Shown: positions 37,431 to 47,060, counted from the stretch's first letter. The stretch: DNA of 64,000 bases from Pseudomonas sp. GOM7 (GCF_026723825.1 NZ_CP113519.1:3472001-3536000), one strand, 5' to 3'. Made by a program: numbers and translations. The notes: generated by a model not told the origin, from the letters alone.

Positions 37431-38426
37431 TTAGCCGCCGGTGACGCTCATGAAGCGCACCACCTGCACCTGCTCGTCGCTGGCGAAGTGGTGCTGCTGC
37501 GGCTTGAGGCGCAAGGCATCGATCAAGGCCTGACGCAGGCGCTCGCTGTCGCCCGGATGGCTGCGCAGCAGGCGCTTGAGATCCAGCGCATCGTCATGCC
37601 CCAGGCAGAGCACCAGCTTGCCTTCGGCGGTGACCCGCACGCGATTGCAGTCGCCACAGAAGTTGTGGCTGTGCGGCGAGATGAAACCGATGCGCGTATC
37701 GCTGCCCGCCACCTGCCAATAGCGCGACGGCCCGCCGGTGCTGGCGCTGCTGCGCACCAGGGCATGGCGCTGTTCGATACGCTGGCGCACCTCGTCGCTG
37801 CTGCAGAAGGTCTGCTCGCGGCTATGGCTGACCACGCTGCCCAGCGGCATCTCCTCGATGAAGCTGATATCCAGGCCACGGGCCATGGCGAACTCGACCA
37901 TGTCCTGCACTTCGTCGTCGTTGCGCCCAAGCTGCACCACGCAGTTGAGCTTGATCCGCGCGAAGCCTGCCGCACGCGCCGCCTCGATGCCCGCCAGCAC
38001 CTGTGGCAGGCGGTCACGCCGAGTGAAGGCGGCGAAGCGCTCGCGTTGCAGCGAATCCAGGCTGATGTTCAGGCGCTTGACCCCGGCCGCACGCAACTGC
38101 GGCGCCAACTCGCTGAGCTGCGAACCATTGCTGGTGATGGCCAGGTCTTCCAGCTCCTCGCGTTGCCCCAGGCGTTGCAGCAGGCTGAGCAGGTTCTTGC
38201 GCACCAGCGGCTCGCCCCCGGTGATGCGGATGCGCTTCACCCCCAGGCCGATGAAGGCGTCGGCCACCGTGTACAGCTCCTCCAGGGTGAGGATCTGCGC
38301 GCGCGGGGCGAAGACCATGTCCTCGCTCATGCAGTAGGTGCAGCGAAAATCGCAACGGTCGGTCACCGACAGACGCAGATAGGTGATGCGACGACCGAAG
38401 GGGTCGACGAGCTGGGTGCTGGACAA
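37431..38426 (-). CDS. moaA: GTP 3',8-cyclase (molybdopterin synthesis)
   Basis: 331 residues, radical SAM enzyme for the first step of molybdenum cofactor synthesis. N-terminal cluster motif C25-DFR-C29-TY-C32, GGEPL-RK near residue 72, C-terminal cluster SHNFCGDCNRVR followed by LCLG, and the GG C-terminus needed for activity. The start is a TTG (complement 38424-38426) with GGAG eight bases ahead. It stands alone, between two MITE copies. Confidence 0.95.
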   Translation of the reverse strand: MSSTQLVDPFGRRITYLRLSVTDRCDFRCTYCMSEDMVFAPRAQILTLEELYTVADAFIGLGVKRIRITGGEPLVRKNLLSLLQRLGQREELEDLAITSNGSQLSELAPQLRAAGVKRLNISLDSLQRERFAAFTRRDRLPQVLAGIEAARAAGFARIKLNCVVQLGRNDDEVQDMVEFAMARGLDISFIEEMPLGSVVSHSREQTFCSSDEVRQRIEQRHALVRSSASTGGPSRYWQVAGSDTRIGFISPHSHNFCGDCNRVRVTAEGKLVLCLGHDDALDLKRLLRSHPGDSERLRQALIDALRLKPQQHHFASDEQVQVVRFMSVTGG

Positions 38427-38890
38427 AGCCGGACTCCAGAGAATGCGAGGTAGAAAGCACAGAGTTTAGAGGCTATCGCCCCATCGTGGCGAGCCGGCAA
38501 CGGCACTCGGCCATAGCCGAAACGGCATCTCGAGGAAAACGCAAAGCCTCTGCGGCGGTTGACCGAATGCGGCCTAAGCTGCCGCACGCCCCCTCGCCTT
38601 GAGGCGGCGCAAAGGCCAGTGCTACCATGCCCGACCACCCTTCGGGGCGCCTCTAAAAACGTAGGCGACGACTGCATGGATGCAGGAGGTAGAGCGAAGC
38701 AGGAAGCCCGAGCCGAGGCAGTCAGCGCAAGGCAAAAACAGGCGAAGAAAGCACTGGGCCCGCATTCGGGTTTACGTGTTGTAAATGAGCATTCTGATCG
38801 GACTCGCGCACGAGCCTGTTTTTAACGCCGCGATGGCAACGCAGGTAGTTTTTAGAGGTGCCCTTCGGTGGCCAGGGAAATCAAGGGTTT
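38427..38890. other. intergenic region moaA / TetR regulator
   Basis: 464 bp: about 215 bp of moaA leader, then MITE-like copy C and a 27-bp gap to the regulator start. The regulator's promoter therefore lies partly in the element. No gene seen. Confidence 0.55.
38645..38863. mobile_element. MITE-like element, copy C
   Basis: 219 bp, ends GGGCGCCTCTAAAAAC and GTTTTTAGAGGTGCCC, bracketed by TTCG on both sides (38641-38644 and 38864-38867), a clean 4-bp target duplication. Very close to copy B minus its second insert. Confidence 0.82.
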
Positions 38891-39532
38891 ATGACCAGCA
38901 TTCGCGAGCGTAACAAAGAGCTGATCCTGCGCGCCGCCAGCGAGGAATTCGCCGACAAGGGCTTCGCCGCCGCCAAGACCAGCGACATCGCCGCCAAGGC
39001 CGGGCTGCCCAAGCCCAACGTCTACTACTACTTCAAGTCCAAGGAAAACCTCTACCGCGAGGTGCTGGAAAGCATCGTCGAGCCCCTGCTCGCCGCCTCG
39101 GCCCCGTTCAACCAGCCGGGCCAGCCTGGCGAAGTGCTCACCGCCTACATCCGCTCGAAGATCCGCATTTCCCGCGAACTGCCGCATGCCTCCAAGGTAT
39201 TCGCCAGCGAGATCATGCATGGCGCACCGCACCTGTCGCCTCAGCAGACCGAACAGCTCAACGCCCAGGCCAGCCACAACATCGCCTGCATCCAGCGCTG
39301 GATCGACCAGGGCCTGATGGCCAGTGTGGATCCGCACCACCTGCTGTTCAGCATCTGGGCGGCTACCCAGACCTACGCCGATTTCGACTGGCAGATTTCC
39401 GTGGTCACCGGCAAGGCCAAGCTCGACGATGCCGATTACGAAGCCGCCGCGCAGACCATCATCCGCCTGGTGCTCAAGGGCTGCGAGGTCGCACCTGCGC
39501 CGGCGTCCAGCGAGCGGGTAAGCGGCGATTGA
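38891..39532 (+). CDS. RutR-like TetR-family regulator
   Basis: 213 residues. HTH in KTSDIAAKAGLPKPNVYYYFKSKENLY (about 31-58). The ligand domain follows RutR closely: ISRELPHASKVFASEIMHGAP near residue 95 and LLFSIWAATQTYADF near 155. RutR of E. coli senses uracil and controls pyrimidine and purine genes. That and the nearby NCS1/racemase genes suggest a nitrogen-heterocycle signal, but the target is not shown. ATG 38891 is 27 bp after MITE copy C. Confidence 0.9.
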   Translation: MTSIRERNKELILRAASEEFADKGFAAAKTSDIAAKAGLPKPNVYYYFKSKENLYREVLESIVEPLLAASAPFNQPGQPGEVLTAYIRSKIRISRELPHASKVFASEIMHGAPHLSPQQTEQLNAQASHNIACIQRWIDQGLMASVDPHHLLFSIWAATQTYADFDWQISVVTGKAKLDDADYEAAAQTIIRLVLKGCEVAPAPASSERVSGD

Positions 39533-39577
39533 TGGCCTGACGAGCAGCCCCGTCTCACCCTGGAGATGACAAAGCGT

Positions 39578-40132
39578 ATGGATAGCAAACGACTCAACGA
39601 AACCAGCAAGTTTCTCAGCTACGTGCTCAGGCATGAGCCACAAGCCATCGGTCTGCGACTCGACAGCGAAGGTTGGGCCGATCTCGAATCGCTGATAAGC
39701 GGGGCAGCCAAGGCTGGGCGAGCCCTGGACAAGGCCCTGATCCAGGCGGTGGTCGACAGCAGCGACAAGAAGCGCTTCAGCATTTCCGCCGATGGCCTGC
39801 GCATCCGTGCAGTCCAGGGCCACTCAACCAGCAGCGTGAGCCTGCAACATGTCGAAAGGACGCCACCGGAGTTTCTCTACCACGGCACGGCAACCCGTTT
39901 TCTCCAATCGACTCGACAACAGGGCCTGATCCCGGGCTCGCGCCACCATGTCCACCTGTCGCAAGACATCCCCACCGCCGTTGCGGTCGGCCAGCGTTAT
40001 GGAAAACCTGTGGTGCTGAAGGTTGCGGCGCAACGCATGCATGCGCAGGGTTTCTGCTTCTATCAGGCGGAGAACGGGGTGTGGCTGACCAACCATGTAC
40101 CCACGGATTTCATCGCAGAAGAAACCCTGTAA
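39578..40132 (+). CDS. kptA: RNA 2'-phosphotransferase (Tpt1/KptA family)
   Basis: 184 residues from ATG 39578, the same length as E. coli KptA; an ATG at 39566 directly abuts the ribosome site and is less likely. Transfers an internal RNA 2'-phosphate to NAD, giving ADP-ribose 1'',2''-cyclic phosphate. Family residues are visible: SYVLRHEP (Arg, His), RAVQGHS (Arg, His), YHGTATRF (Arg), HLSQD. In bacteria the natural substrate is unsettled, since no 2'-phosphate-producing tRNA ligase is known. Confidence 0.93.
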   Translation: MDSKRLNETSKFLSYVLRHEPQAIGLRLDSEGWADLESLISGAAKAGRALDKALIQAVVDSSDKKRFSISADGLRIRAVQGHSTSSVSLQHVERTPPEFLYHGTATRFLQSTRQQGLIPGSRHHVHLSQDIPTAVAVGQRYGKPVVLKVAAQRMHAQGFCFYQAENGVWLTNHVPTDFIAEETL

Positions 40133-40175
40133 ACACAGGCTTCGGGCCGCTGCCCCGCTCAATCCCCCAAAGGCT

Positions 40176-40580
40176 TCAGAAAGTCACGCCAGCGATCAGG
40201 GCGATATTGCTGTAGGGCTGGCACTCACCCGTGCGGATCTGCACGCGCGCCGTGCGGCAGGCCGCCTTGAGTTCGTCGTGGCTGAGTAGTTGCCGCGCGC
40301 CCAGCTCGCCACCTGCCGTCAACGCCTCGATCTCCGCCAGCGCCGGTGGCGCCACCTCCAGTGTCTCGTGGGCCAGCAGATGGCCCTGCACCTGCATTTC
40401 GCTGAGCAGCACCTTCAGGGTGGTGACGAAATCCGGCACGCCGGCGGTCAGCGCCAGGTCGATGCAGGGCGTGCCAGGCGGCACCGGCATACCGGCGTCG
40501 CCGATGACGATGACATCGCCATGGCCGAGACGGGCGATGGCGGCGGAGAGTTCGGCGTTGAGCAGCGGGGTCTTCTTCAT
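40176..40580 (-). CDS. rbsD: D-ribose pyranase
   Basis: 134 residues. Speeds conversion between pyranose and furanose forms of ribose before phosphorylation. N-terminus [22 protein letters not shown] with the catalytic His (H20), GDAGMPVP, and C-terminal [16 protein letters not shown]. Last gene of the rbs operon; the ATG overlaps the ribokinase stop (ATGA). Confidence 0.95.
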   Translation of the reverse strand: MKKTPLLNAELSAAIARLGHGDVIVIGDAGMPVPPGTPCIDLALTAGVPDFVTTLKVLLSEMQVQGHLLAHETLEVAPPALAEIEALTAGGELGARQLLSHDELKAACRTARVQIRTGECQPYSNIALIAGVTF

Positions 40581-41485
40581 GCGGGCAACTCGTGACGATA
40601 AGGGATCGAAGGCTGGGCACCTGGCCGGGTCACCGCCAGAGCTGCGGCTTGCTGGCCCAGAGCGATGGCCGCCGACAGCGGTTGGCCGGCCGCCAGGGCA
40701 GCGGCGAAACCGCCGACGAAGGTGTCGCCGGCTGCCGTGGTGTCCACGGCCTGCACCGGCGTCACGCTGAAATGCCTATGTTGCTCGGCATCGGCATAAA
40801 GCACGCCCTGCGCGCCAAGGGTGATCAGCACGCGGCAAGCGCCGGCCTGCAACAGGCTATGCGCGGCAAGCTGCGCCGACTGCGGCGAATCCACCGGCAT
40901 GCCGGTCAGGGCGGCGGCCTCGCTTTCATTGGGGATCAGGTAATCGGCCATGGCGTACCAGTGCGCCGGCAACGGCCCGGCCACGGGCGCCGGGTTGAGG
41001 ATGACCGTACAGCCGGCCTCGCGGCCCATGCGCATGGCGGCCTCGACGCAAGCATCTGGCACCTCCAGTTGCACGATCAATACCTGCGCTGCGGCCAGCA
41101 AGTGCTGCTGGGCCTCCAGATGCGCAGGCGTCAGCGCGCCATTGCCACCGGCGACGATGACGATGGCGTTCTGCCCGGCATCATCCACCAGAATCGAGGC
41201 GATACCCGTGGGCACGCCATCAACCGTTTCGACACCCGCGCAATCGATACCCTCTTCGATCAGCCCGCTGCGCAGTTGCTGCCCGTAGGCGTCAGCCCCG
41301 ACGCAACCGATCATCGCCACCTGCGCGCCAAGCCGCGCGGCGGCCACGGCCTGGTTGGCCCCCTTGCCGCCAGCGGCGGTGGAGAAATCGTGCCCGGCCA
41401 GGGTCTCGCCGCCACGCGGCAGGCGTGGCGCCCGCACGATCAGGTCCATGTTCAAGCTGCCGACCACCAGCACTTTGCCTTGCAT
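40577..41485 (-). CDS. rbsK: ribokinase
   Basis: 302 residues, PfkB family. Signature 1 [15 protein letters not shown] near residue 40; signature 2 [17 protein letters not shown] near 249, with the catalytic Asp in AAGD. Phosphorylates ribose at O5 in the cytoplasm. It is 11 bp after rbsR and overlaps rbsD by 4 bp. Confidence 0.95.
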   Translation of the reverse strand: MQGKVLVVGSLNMDLIVRAPRLPRGGETLAGHDFSTAAGGKGANQAVAAARLGAQVAMIGCVGADAYGQQLRSGLIEEGIDCAGVETVDGVPTGIASILVDDAGQNAIVIVAGGNGALTPAHLEAQQHLLAAAQVLIVQLEVPDACVEAAMRMGREAGCTVILNPAPVAGPLPAHWYAMADYLIPNESEAAALTGMPVDSPQSAQLAAHSLLQAGACRVLITLGAQGVLYADAEQHRHFSVTPVQAVDTTAAGDTFVGGFAAALAAGQPLSAAIALGQQAAALAVTRPGAQPSIPYRHELPA

Positions 41486-41496
41486 CTGCCTCTGCC

Positions 41497-42513
41497 TCAG
41501 GGCGCCTTGCGCCCACTGGAATAATGTTCAGCGCTGGACTCGCGGACGATCAGGGTCGGTTCGACCACATGCTGTTCGGCCGGCAGCCCAGGCTCGCGCA
41601 CCCGCGCCAGCAACCGCTCGGCGGCCTGCTCGCCAAGTTGGCCGATGCGCTGGCCAACGGTGGTCAGCGCCGGATGCAGGTAACGGCTGACCTCGATATC
41701 GTCGAAGCCCACCAGCGAGAGCTGCTGCGGCACCCTCACCCCACGTTCGGCAGCGGCGCGCAGCACGCCGAGGGCGATCATGTCGTTGCCGGCGAAGATC
41801 GCCGTGGGTGCATCGGCGCTGTTCAGCAGCGCCTGCGCAGCGGCGTGCCCACCCGGGCTGGTGAAGGCGCAGTCCACCACCGGCAACGCCTCGATGTCCG
41901 CCTCGTTCAGGGCGCGTCGGTAACCGGCCGCGCGCAACTGCACCACCTGGGTACTGGCGGGCCCGCCGATGCAGGCGATACGCCGGTGCCCCAGTTCCAG
42001 CAGATGCCGGGTCGCCAGATAACCGCCGAGTTCATGGTCGACCTGCACGCGATCGGCCTGCACCCCGTCCAGGGAACGGTCGACCAGCATCAGCGGCACC
42101 TTTACCGCCGCCAGCGCCTGGACGAAGGCCGGGTCGCTGGCCACGGTGGCGACGATCAGCCCGTCGATACGTCGCTCCAGCAGCACCCGCAGGTAACGCA
42201 GTTGCTTGTCGCCGTCATCGTCGGAGTTGCACAGGATCACGCTGTAACCGTTGCGCTCGGCGTGGTCTTCGATGCCCCGCGCCAGCTCGGCGAAATAGGG
42301 GTTGCTGGCGTTGGGCACCAGCAGACCGATGGTGCCGGTGGCGCGCACGCGCAGCGAGCGCGCCACGCCGCTGGGCACGTAGCCCAGTTCGGCGATGGCC
42401 GCCTCCACCTTGCGCCGCACCTGATCGCTCACCGGGCGGGTGCCGTTGACCACGTGGGACACCGTGGTGAAGGAAATACCGGCCAGTGCGGCGACGTCCT
42501 TGATGGTGGCCAT
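41497..42513 (-). CDS. rbsR: LacI-family repressor of the ribose operon
   Basis: 338 residues. N-terminal HTH ATIKDVAALAGISFTTVSHVVNG with hinge helix PSGVARSLR, then a periplasmic-binding-protein-like sensor domain. It lies inside the operon between transport and kinase genes. A perfect 14-bp palindrome of LacI-family type (CGCAAACGTTTGCG) precedes rbsB and is its likely operator. Confidence 0.94.
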   Translation of the reverse strand: MATIKDVAALAGISFTTVSHVVNGTRPVSDQVRRKVEAAIAELGYVPSGVARSLRVRATGTIGLLVPNASNPYFAELARGIEDHAERNGYSVILCNSDDDGDKQLRYLRVLLERRIDGLIVATVASDPAFVQALAAVKVPLMLVDRSLDGVQADRVQVDHELGGYLATRHLLELGHRRIACIGGPASTQVVQLRAAGYRRALNEADIEALPVVDCAFTSPGGHAAAQALLNSADAPTAIFAGNDMIALGVLRAAAERGVRVPQQLSLVGFDDIEVSRYLHPALTTVGQRIGQLGEQAAERLLARVREPGLPAEQHVVEPTLIVRESSAEHYSSGRKAP

Positions 42514-42519
42514 GCGCGC

Positions 42520-43500
42520 TCAGGCCCGACGCTTGGCGCGGTAGCTGCGATAGGTGTCGAGGATCACCGCCACCACGATCACTGCCCCGGTGATGATGCG
42601 CTTGGTCGGCTCGCTGGCGCCGATCTGCGCCAGGCCGGCGGCCAGCACGGAAATGATCAGCACGCCGAAGAAGGTGCTGATCACCGAGCCACGGCCGCCC
42701 ATCAGGCTGGTGCCGCCGATCACCACGGCGGCGATCACTTGCAATTCCAGGCCAGAACCGGCGTTCGGGTCAGCCGCTTCCAGACGGGAAATCTGAAACA
42801 GCGCAGCCAGGCCGGCGAGCAGGCCCATCAGGGCGAATACGGAAATCTTGTAGGGTTTGGGGTTGATGCCGGCCAGGCGTACGGCCTCTTCGTTGGTGCC
42901 GATGGCCACCAGGTAACGGCCGAACACGGTGCGCGTCAGCAGCAGGTGGGCGGCCGCGATCACCAGCAAGGCGATCACGAACGACGGCGAGATACCCGCC
43001 GCAAATGGCGTCGACAACCAGGCATAGGCATCGCCGATATAGGCGGTGCGCGAGTCGGTGAGCTGATAGGCCACACCGCGCGCCATCTCCAGTACGCCGA
43101 GGGAGACGATGAACGAGGGAATGCCCCAGGCCACGGTAATGATGCCGGTCACGCTGCCGGCCAATGCCGCGCAGGCCATGCCCAGCAGCGCGGCGGGCAG
43201 GATGCCCCAGCCGAGGCCAAGGGTGGCGACGCTGACCACGGCTGCCGCCAGGGCCAGCACCGAGCCCACCGACAGGTCGATGCCGCCGATGATCAGCACC
43301 AGGGTCATACCCACCGCCAGCACCATCAGGTCGGGAATCTGGTTGGCCAGGGTGGTGAAGGTGGCGTAAGAGAGAAAGTGGCTGCTCAGGGTCGAGAACA
43401 GCACGATCATCGCCAGCAACGCGCCAGCCAGGCCCAAATAAGTGCCCAGCCCCTGGTGAGTACCACTGCGCTTGCTGGCAGTGGCGGACGAAGTGGTCAT
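42520..43500 (-). CDS. rbsC: ribose ABC transporter permease
   Basis: 326 residues, BPD_transp_2 family with about ten membrane helices. Typical segments: GMTLVLIIGGIDLSVGSVLAL near residue 63 and IAAVVIGGTSLMGGRGS near 250. ATG overlaps the rbsA stop by 4 bp. Confidence 0.95.
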   Translation of the reverse strand: MTTSSATASKRSGTHQGLGTYLGLAGALLAMIVLFSTLSSHFLSYATFTTLANQIPDLMVLAVGMTLVLIIGGIDLSVGSVLALAAAVVSVATLGLGWGILPAALLGMACAALAGSVTGIITVAWGIPSFIVSLGVLEMARGVAYQLTDSRTAYIGDAYAWLSTPFAAGISPSFVIALLVIAAAHLLLTRTVFGRYLVAIGTNEEAVRLAGINPKPYKISVFALMGLLAGLAALFQISRLEAADPNAGSGLELQVIAAVVIGGTSLMGGRGSVISTFFGVLIISVLAAGLAQIGASEPTKRIITGAVIVVAVILDTYRSYRAKRRA

Positions 43501-45065
43501 CGGGAAAGCTCCTGTAACGGGGGAACGGCCTCGCCGAGCAAGGCCTCGCGGCTGCGATAGCCGGCAAATGCGGCAGCCAGCAGACGATCCTGGCTCCAGT
43601 CATCGCGGTCGAAGGTTTCAATCAGGCGACCGGCCGACATCACGCCGATACGGTCGCAAATCAGCATCAGCTCACGCAGATCGCTGGACACCACCACCAG
43701 TGCCTTGCCCTGGCGCGCCAGCTCGCCAAGCAGGCCGTAGATCTCGAACTTGGCGCCAACGTCGATACCACGGGTCGGCTCGTCGAACAGCAACACCTGG
43801 CAGTCGCGCTCCAGCCAGCGGCCAATCACCACCTTCTGCTGGTTGCCACCGGACAGCTCGACCACGGCTTGCTGGCCACCATTGCAACGGATGCGCATGG
43901 CATCGATCTGCCGCTGCGCCAGCGCCTGCTCCGCCGCCGGGCGCAGCACGCCGTGCCGGGAAACCGCCGGCATGTTGCCCAGCGCCAGGTTGGCGGCAAT
44001 CGGCTGGCCGAGAAGCAGACCTTCGCCCTTGCGGTCTTCGGTGATCAGGGCGATGCCGTTGCGCACCGCTTCGGCGGGCGAACGCACCTGCACCGGCACA
44101 GGAGGGTTACCGATGGCCACCTGGCCGCTGTCGGCACGGTCGGCGCCGTAGATCAGACGCAGCAGTTCAGTACGACCGGCGCCAATCAGCCCGGAAATGC
44201 CGTAGATCTCCCCTGCCCGCACGCTGAACGACACCTCGTCCACCTTGCCGCGCCGGCTGAGCTGGCTCACCTGCAACAGTGGCGCGCCGATCTGCCGCTC
44301 ACCCAGGTCGATGACGTCGCCGACCTCACGGCCCACCATCAGGGTGACCAGCTCGTCGCTGCTGTAGCGGTCGATGGCCTCCACCGCCACCAGTTGCCCA
44401 TCGCGCAGCACGGCCACGCGCTGCGCCACCTTGGCCAGCTCTTCCAGGCGATGGGAGATGTAGACGATGGCCACACCGGCGGCACGCAGGCGCTGGATCT
44501 GCTCGAACAGCAGATCCACCTCGCGGGCGGTGAGCATGGCCGTGGGCTCATCGAGCACCAGCACGCGGCAGTCACCGATCAGGTTGCGGGCGATCTCCAC
44601 CATCTGCTGATGGCCGACGCCCAGCGCCGACACCGGTGTGTCCGGGTCGATGGCCTCCAGGCCGACCCGGGCCATGGCCTCGCGCGCCATCTCGCGCAGG
44701 CGACCACGGGCAATCCAGCCAGCGCGGCTGGGCAGGTTGTCAAGAAACAGGTTCTCGGCCACGGTCAGGGTGGGCAGCAGGTTGAGTTCCTGCAGCACCA
44801 TGCGCACGCCGAGGCGCTCGGCCTCGCGGCGGCTGGCCGGCGCGTAGGGCTGGCCGAGAAAGCTCAAAGAGCCGGTGGTCGGCTGCTCCAGCCCGCAGAA
44901 AATCTTGGAAAGGGTACTTTTGCCGGCGCCGTTCTCGCCGGTCAGCGCCAGCACTTCACCGGCGCGCAGCTCCAGCTCGACCCCGCCCAGCACGGGCTGA
45001 GCGTAGGTCTTGCCGATATTGCGGGCGGCGAGAACGGTCTCGCCGGCCACTACCGCGTGGGTCAC
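43497..45065 (-). CDS. rbsA: ribose ABC transporter ATP-binding protein (double cassette)
   Basis: 522 residues with two ABC cassettes. The first has Walker A GENGAGKST near residue 43 and Walker B VLVLDEPTAML; the second has the degenerate GLIGAGRTELLR typical of carbohydrate double cassettes, signature LSGGNQQK and LLFDEPTRGIDVGA. Start codon overlaps the rbsB stop by 4 bp. Confidence 0.95.
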   Translation of the reverse strand: MTHAVVAGETVLAARNIGKTYAQPVLGGVELELRAGEVLALTGENGAGKSTLSKIFCGLEQPTTGSLSFLGQPYAPASRREAERLGVRMVLQELNLLPTLTVAENLFLDNLPSRAGWIARGRLREMAREAMARVGLEAIDPDTPVSALGVGHQQMVEIARNLIGDCRVLVLDEPTAMLTAREVDLLFEQIQRLRAAGVAIVYISHRLEELAKVAQRVAVLRDGQLVAVEAIDRYSSDELVTLMVGREVGDVIDLGERQIGAPLLQVSQLSRRGKVDEVSFSVRAGEIYGISGLIGAGRTELLRLIYGADRADSGQVAIGNPPVPVQVRSPAEAVRNGIALITEDRKGEGLLLGQPIAANLALGNMPAVSRHGVLRPAAEQALAQRQIDAMRIRCNGGQQAVVELSGGNQQKVVIGRWLERDCQVLLFDEPTRGIDVGAKFEIYGLLGELARQGKALVVVSSDLRELMLICDRIGVMSAGRLIETFDRDDWSQDRLLAAAFAGYRSREALLGEAVPPLQELSR

Positions 45066-46018
45066 GGTTTGGTCACGAGTTCGACCGGAGTTTCGATCAC
45101 GCCGTCTTTCGCGCCGGTGGGCTCACCCTTGACCAGCTTGAGTGCTGCCTGAATGCCGAACACCGCCTGGCGCGCGGCGAACTGGTCGGCTGTGGCTAGC
45201 ACGCGGCCGTCCTCAAGCATCGGTTTGATGGCGTTGATGTTGTCGTAACCCACCACCTGCACCTGGCCCTTCTTGCCCGCCGCACGCACGGCGGACACCG
45301 CGCCGAGGGCCATGCTGTCGTTACCGGCCAGCAGCGCCTTGAGGTTCGGGTATTCGTTGAGCATGGCCGAGGCCACGGCGTTGCCGCGGTCGATCTCCCA
45401 GTTACCGGACTGCACGCTGACGATCTTCATGCCAGCCGCTTCCATCGCATCCTTGAAACCAGCAGTGCGCTGCTGGGCATTGGTGGTGGTGGAAACGCCT
45501 TCGATGATGCCGACCTCGTCACCGGCCTTGAGCTTTTCCTTGGCCAGGTATTCACCCACCAGGCGCGCGCCCTTGCGGTTGTCCGGGCCTACGAACGGCA
45601 CGTCCAGGCCTTTGCTCTTGACCACTTCGGGGTCGAGGCGGTTATCGATGTTGACCACCTTGATGCCCGCGTCGCTGGCCTTCTTGATCACCGGCACCAG
45701 GGCCTTGGAGTCGGCCGGCGCAATGACCAGGGCATCGACCTTGGACACGATCATCTGCTCGACGATGCGAATTTGCGCCGAGGTGTCGGTTTCATCCTTG
45801 ATGCCATTGGCGACCAGCTCGAACTGATCGGGATGTTCCTTCTGATAGGCCTTGGCGCCGTCCTCCATGGTGCGGAAGAACTCGTTGGCCAGGGACTTCA
45901 TCACCAGAGCCACACGCGGCGGCTCGCCTTCGGCTGCATGCACGGTGGAAAAACTGACAAGGGCAGCGGCACCAAGGGCGATGGCAGCGCAGAGACGGGC
46001 AGGACGGAAACCGGACAT
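45062..46018 (-). CDS. rbsB: ribose ABC transporter substrate-binding protein
   Basis: 318 residues with a Sec signal peptide (about 1-28, ...STVHAAEG). Peripla_BP_4 fold: VALVMKSLANEFFRTMEDGA, VDALVIAPADSKALVPVIKKA, and NIDNRLDPE. First gene of rbsBACRKD; the LacI-type operator lies 39 bp upstream of its ATG. Confidence 0.95.
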   Translation of the reverse strand: MSGFRPARLCAAIALGAAALVSFSTVHAAEGEPPRVALVMKSLANEFFRTMEDGAKAYQKEHPDQFELVANGIKDETDTSAQIRIVEQMIVSKVDALVIAPADSKALVPVIKKASDAGIKVVNIDNRLDPEVVKSKGLDVPFVGPDNRKGARLVGEYLAKEKLKAGDEVGIIEGVSTTTNAQQRTAGFKDAMEAAGMKIVSVQSGNWEIDRGNAVASAMLNEYPNLKALLAGNDSMALGAVSAVRAAGKKGQVQVVGYDNINAIKPMLEDGRVLATADQFAARQAVFGIQAALKLVKGEPTGAKDGVIETPVELVTKP

Positions 46019-46056
46019 GAGGGAGTACTCCGTGGTTATTGTCGTTCTTATCGATA

Positions 46057-46070
46057 CGCAAACGTTTGCG
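46057..46070. promoter_or_regulatory. RbsR operator
   Basis: CGCAAACGTTTGCG, a perfect 14-bp palindrome with the central CG of LacI/GalR operators. Confidence 0.85.
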
Positions 46071-46216
46071 AGAGGCAGAAATTATGAAATGGACGGTGCC
46101 TTGTCAAATTTTCGTGAGGGGGACAACAGGGCGCATCGGAGCGCGCGAACGCCAGGGAGCAATGGGGGCTCCGTGTAACATTGCCATGGCCTGCGTGGCT
46201 GAACCCGCGGCACTAG

Positions 46217-46372
46217 CAGGCCGTTGAAAAACGTAGGCGAGGCAGCCAGTGCAAGGCAAAAACAGTCGAAAAAGCGCAGTTTACGTGTTGTAAATGAGCA
46301 TTTTGACTGGGCTCGCACGCGAGGCTGCTTTTAACGCAGCAATGGCAACGCAGGTAGTTTTTCAACCGCCTG
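46217..46372. mobile_element. MITE-like element, copy D (second end type)
   Basis: 156 bp, ends CAGGCCGTTGAAAAAC and GTTTTTCAACCGCCTG, bracketed by CTAG on both sides (46213-46216, 46373-46376). Its core matches copies A-C but the outer 9-10 bases of the ends differ, so it belongs to another end class. A CTAG duplication is typical of IS5-group insertion. Confidence 0.82.
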
Positions 46373-46444
46373 CTAGCTGCATACCGACTTTCGGCACATG
46401 CACACTGATGCTCACCACCGCTGAACGACAGCAGGAGTTCGTCA

Positions 46445-46963
46445 ATGAGCGCTCGAATGCTGGCTATCCAAGCGGATATCACCACGCTGAAGGTCGATGC
46501 CATCGTCAATGCCGCCAATTCATCGCTGCTGGGTGGCGGTGGCGTGGACGGCGCCATCCACCGCGCGGCCGGCGGCGAACTGCTGCACGAATGTCGGCTA
46601 CTCGGCGGTTGCAAAACAGGGGAAGCCAAGCGCACACGCGGTTATCGCTTGCCCGCCGCGTTCATCATCCATACCGTCGGCCCAGTCTGGCGCGGCGGCA
46701 GCGAGGGCGAACCCGCCCTGCTCGAAGCCTGCTATCGCAACGCATTGCGCCTGGCTGCCGAATGCAACGCACGCTCCATTGCCTTTCCCAGCATCAGCAC
46801 CGGCATCTACGGCTACCCCATCGAAGCTGCGGCCCACCTGGCCGTGACCAGGGTTCACGAGGAACTGCCCCGCCATCCAGGGATCGACGAAGTGCTGTTC
46901 TGCTGCTTCTCGGCCAGCGATCTGGCGATCTACCAGCAGGTACTGGCAGAGCTGTGCAGGTGA
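46445..46963 (+). CDS. macrodomain protein, O-acetyl-ADP-ribose deacetylase (YmdB-like)
   Basis: 172 residues of MacroD type. ADP-ribose-binding motifs: [35 protein letters not shown], and [12 protein letters not shown]. Members release acetate from O-acetyl-ADP-ribose and can remove ADP-ribose from proteins; E. coli YmdB also modulates RNase III. It stands alone. Confidence 0.93.
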   Translation: MSARMLAIQADITTLKVDAIVNAANSSLLGGGGVDGAIHRAAGGELLHECRLLGGCKTGEAKRTRGYRLPAAFIIHTVGPVWRGGSEGEPALLEACYRNALRLAAECNARSIAFPSISTGIYGYPIEAAAHLAVTRVHEELPRHPGIDEVLFCCFSASDLAIYQQVLAELCR

Positions 46964-47060
46964 GCCATCATGCAAGCTTTTCGCTACCATGCAGTGCCGC
47001 AAACCAGGCGGCAACTCAACGCATCGCACCCTGTAAGTCTCTGGATCAAGGAATGTCACC

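Larger units (their letters stand above)
46019..46444. other. divergent promoter region rbsB / macrodomain gene
   Basis: 426 bp holding the RbsR operator near rbsB and MITE-like copy D. Nothing else recognised. Confidence 0.6.

Noticed and set aside
38559..38825. Plus-strand 88-codon frame over MITE copy C
   Set aside because: It runs through the element and its neighbours without ribosome site; the related element copies do not keep the frame.
41425..43560. Plus-strand frame of 711 codons over rbsR/rbsC
   Set aside because: Antisense to two well-recognised rbs genes.
46377..46444. Possible second LacI-type operator before the macrodomain gene
   Set aside because: No palindrome comparable to CGCAAACGTTTGCG was found there.
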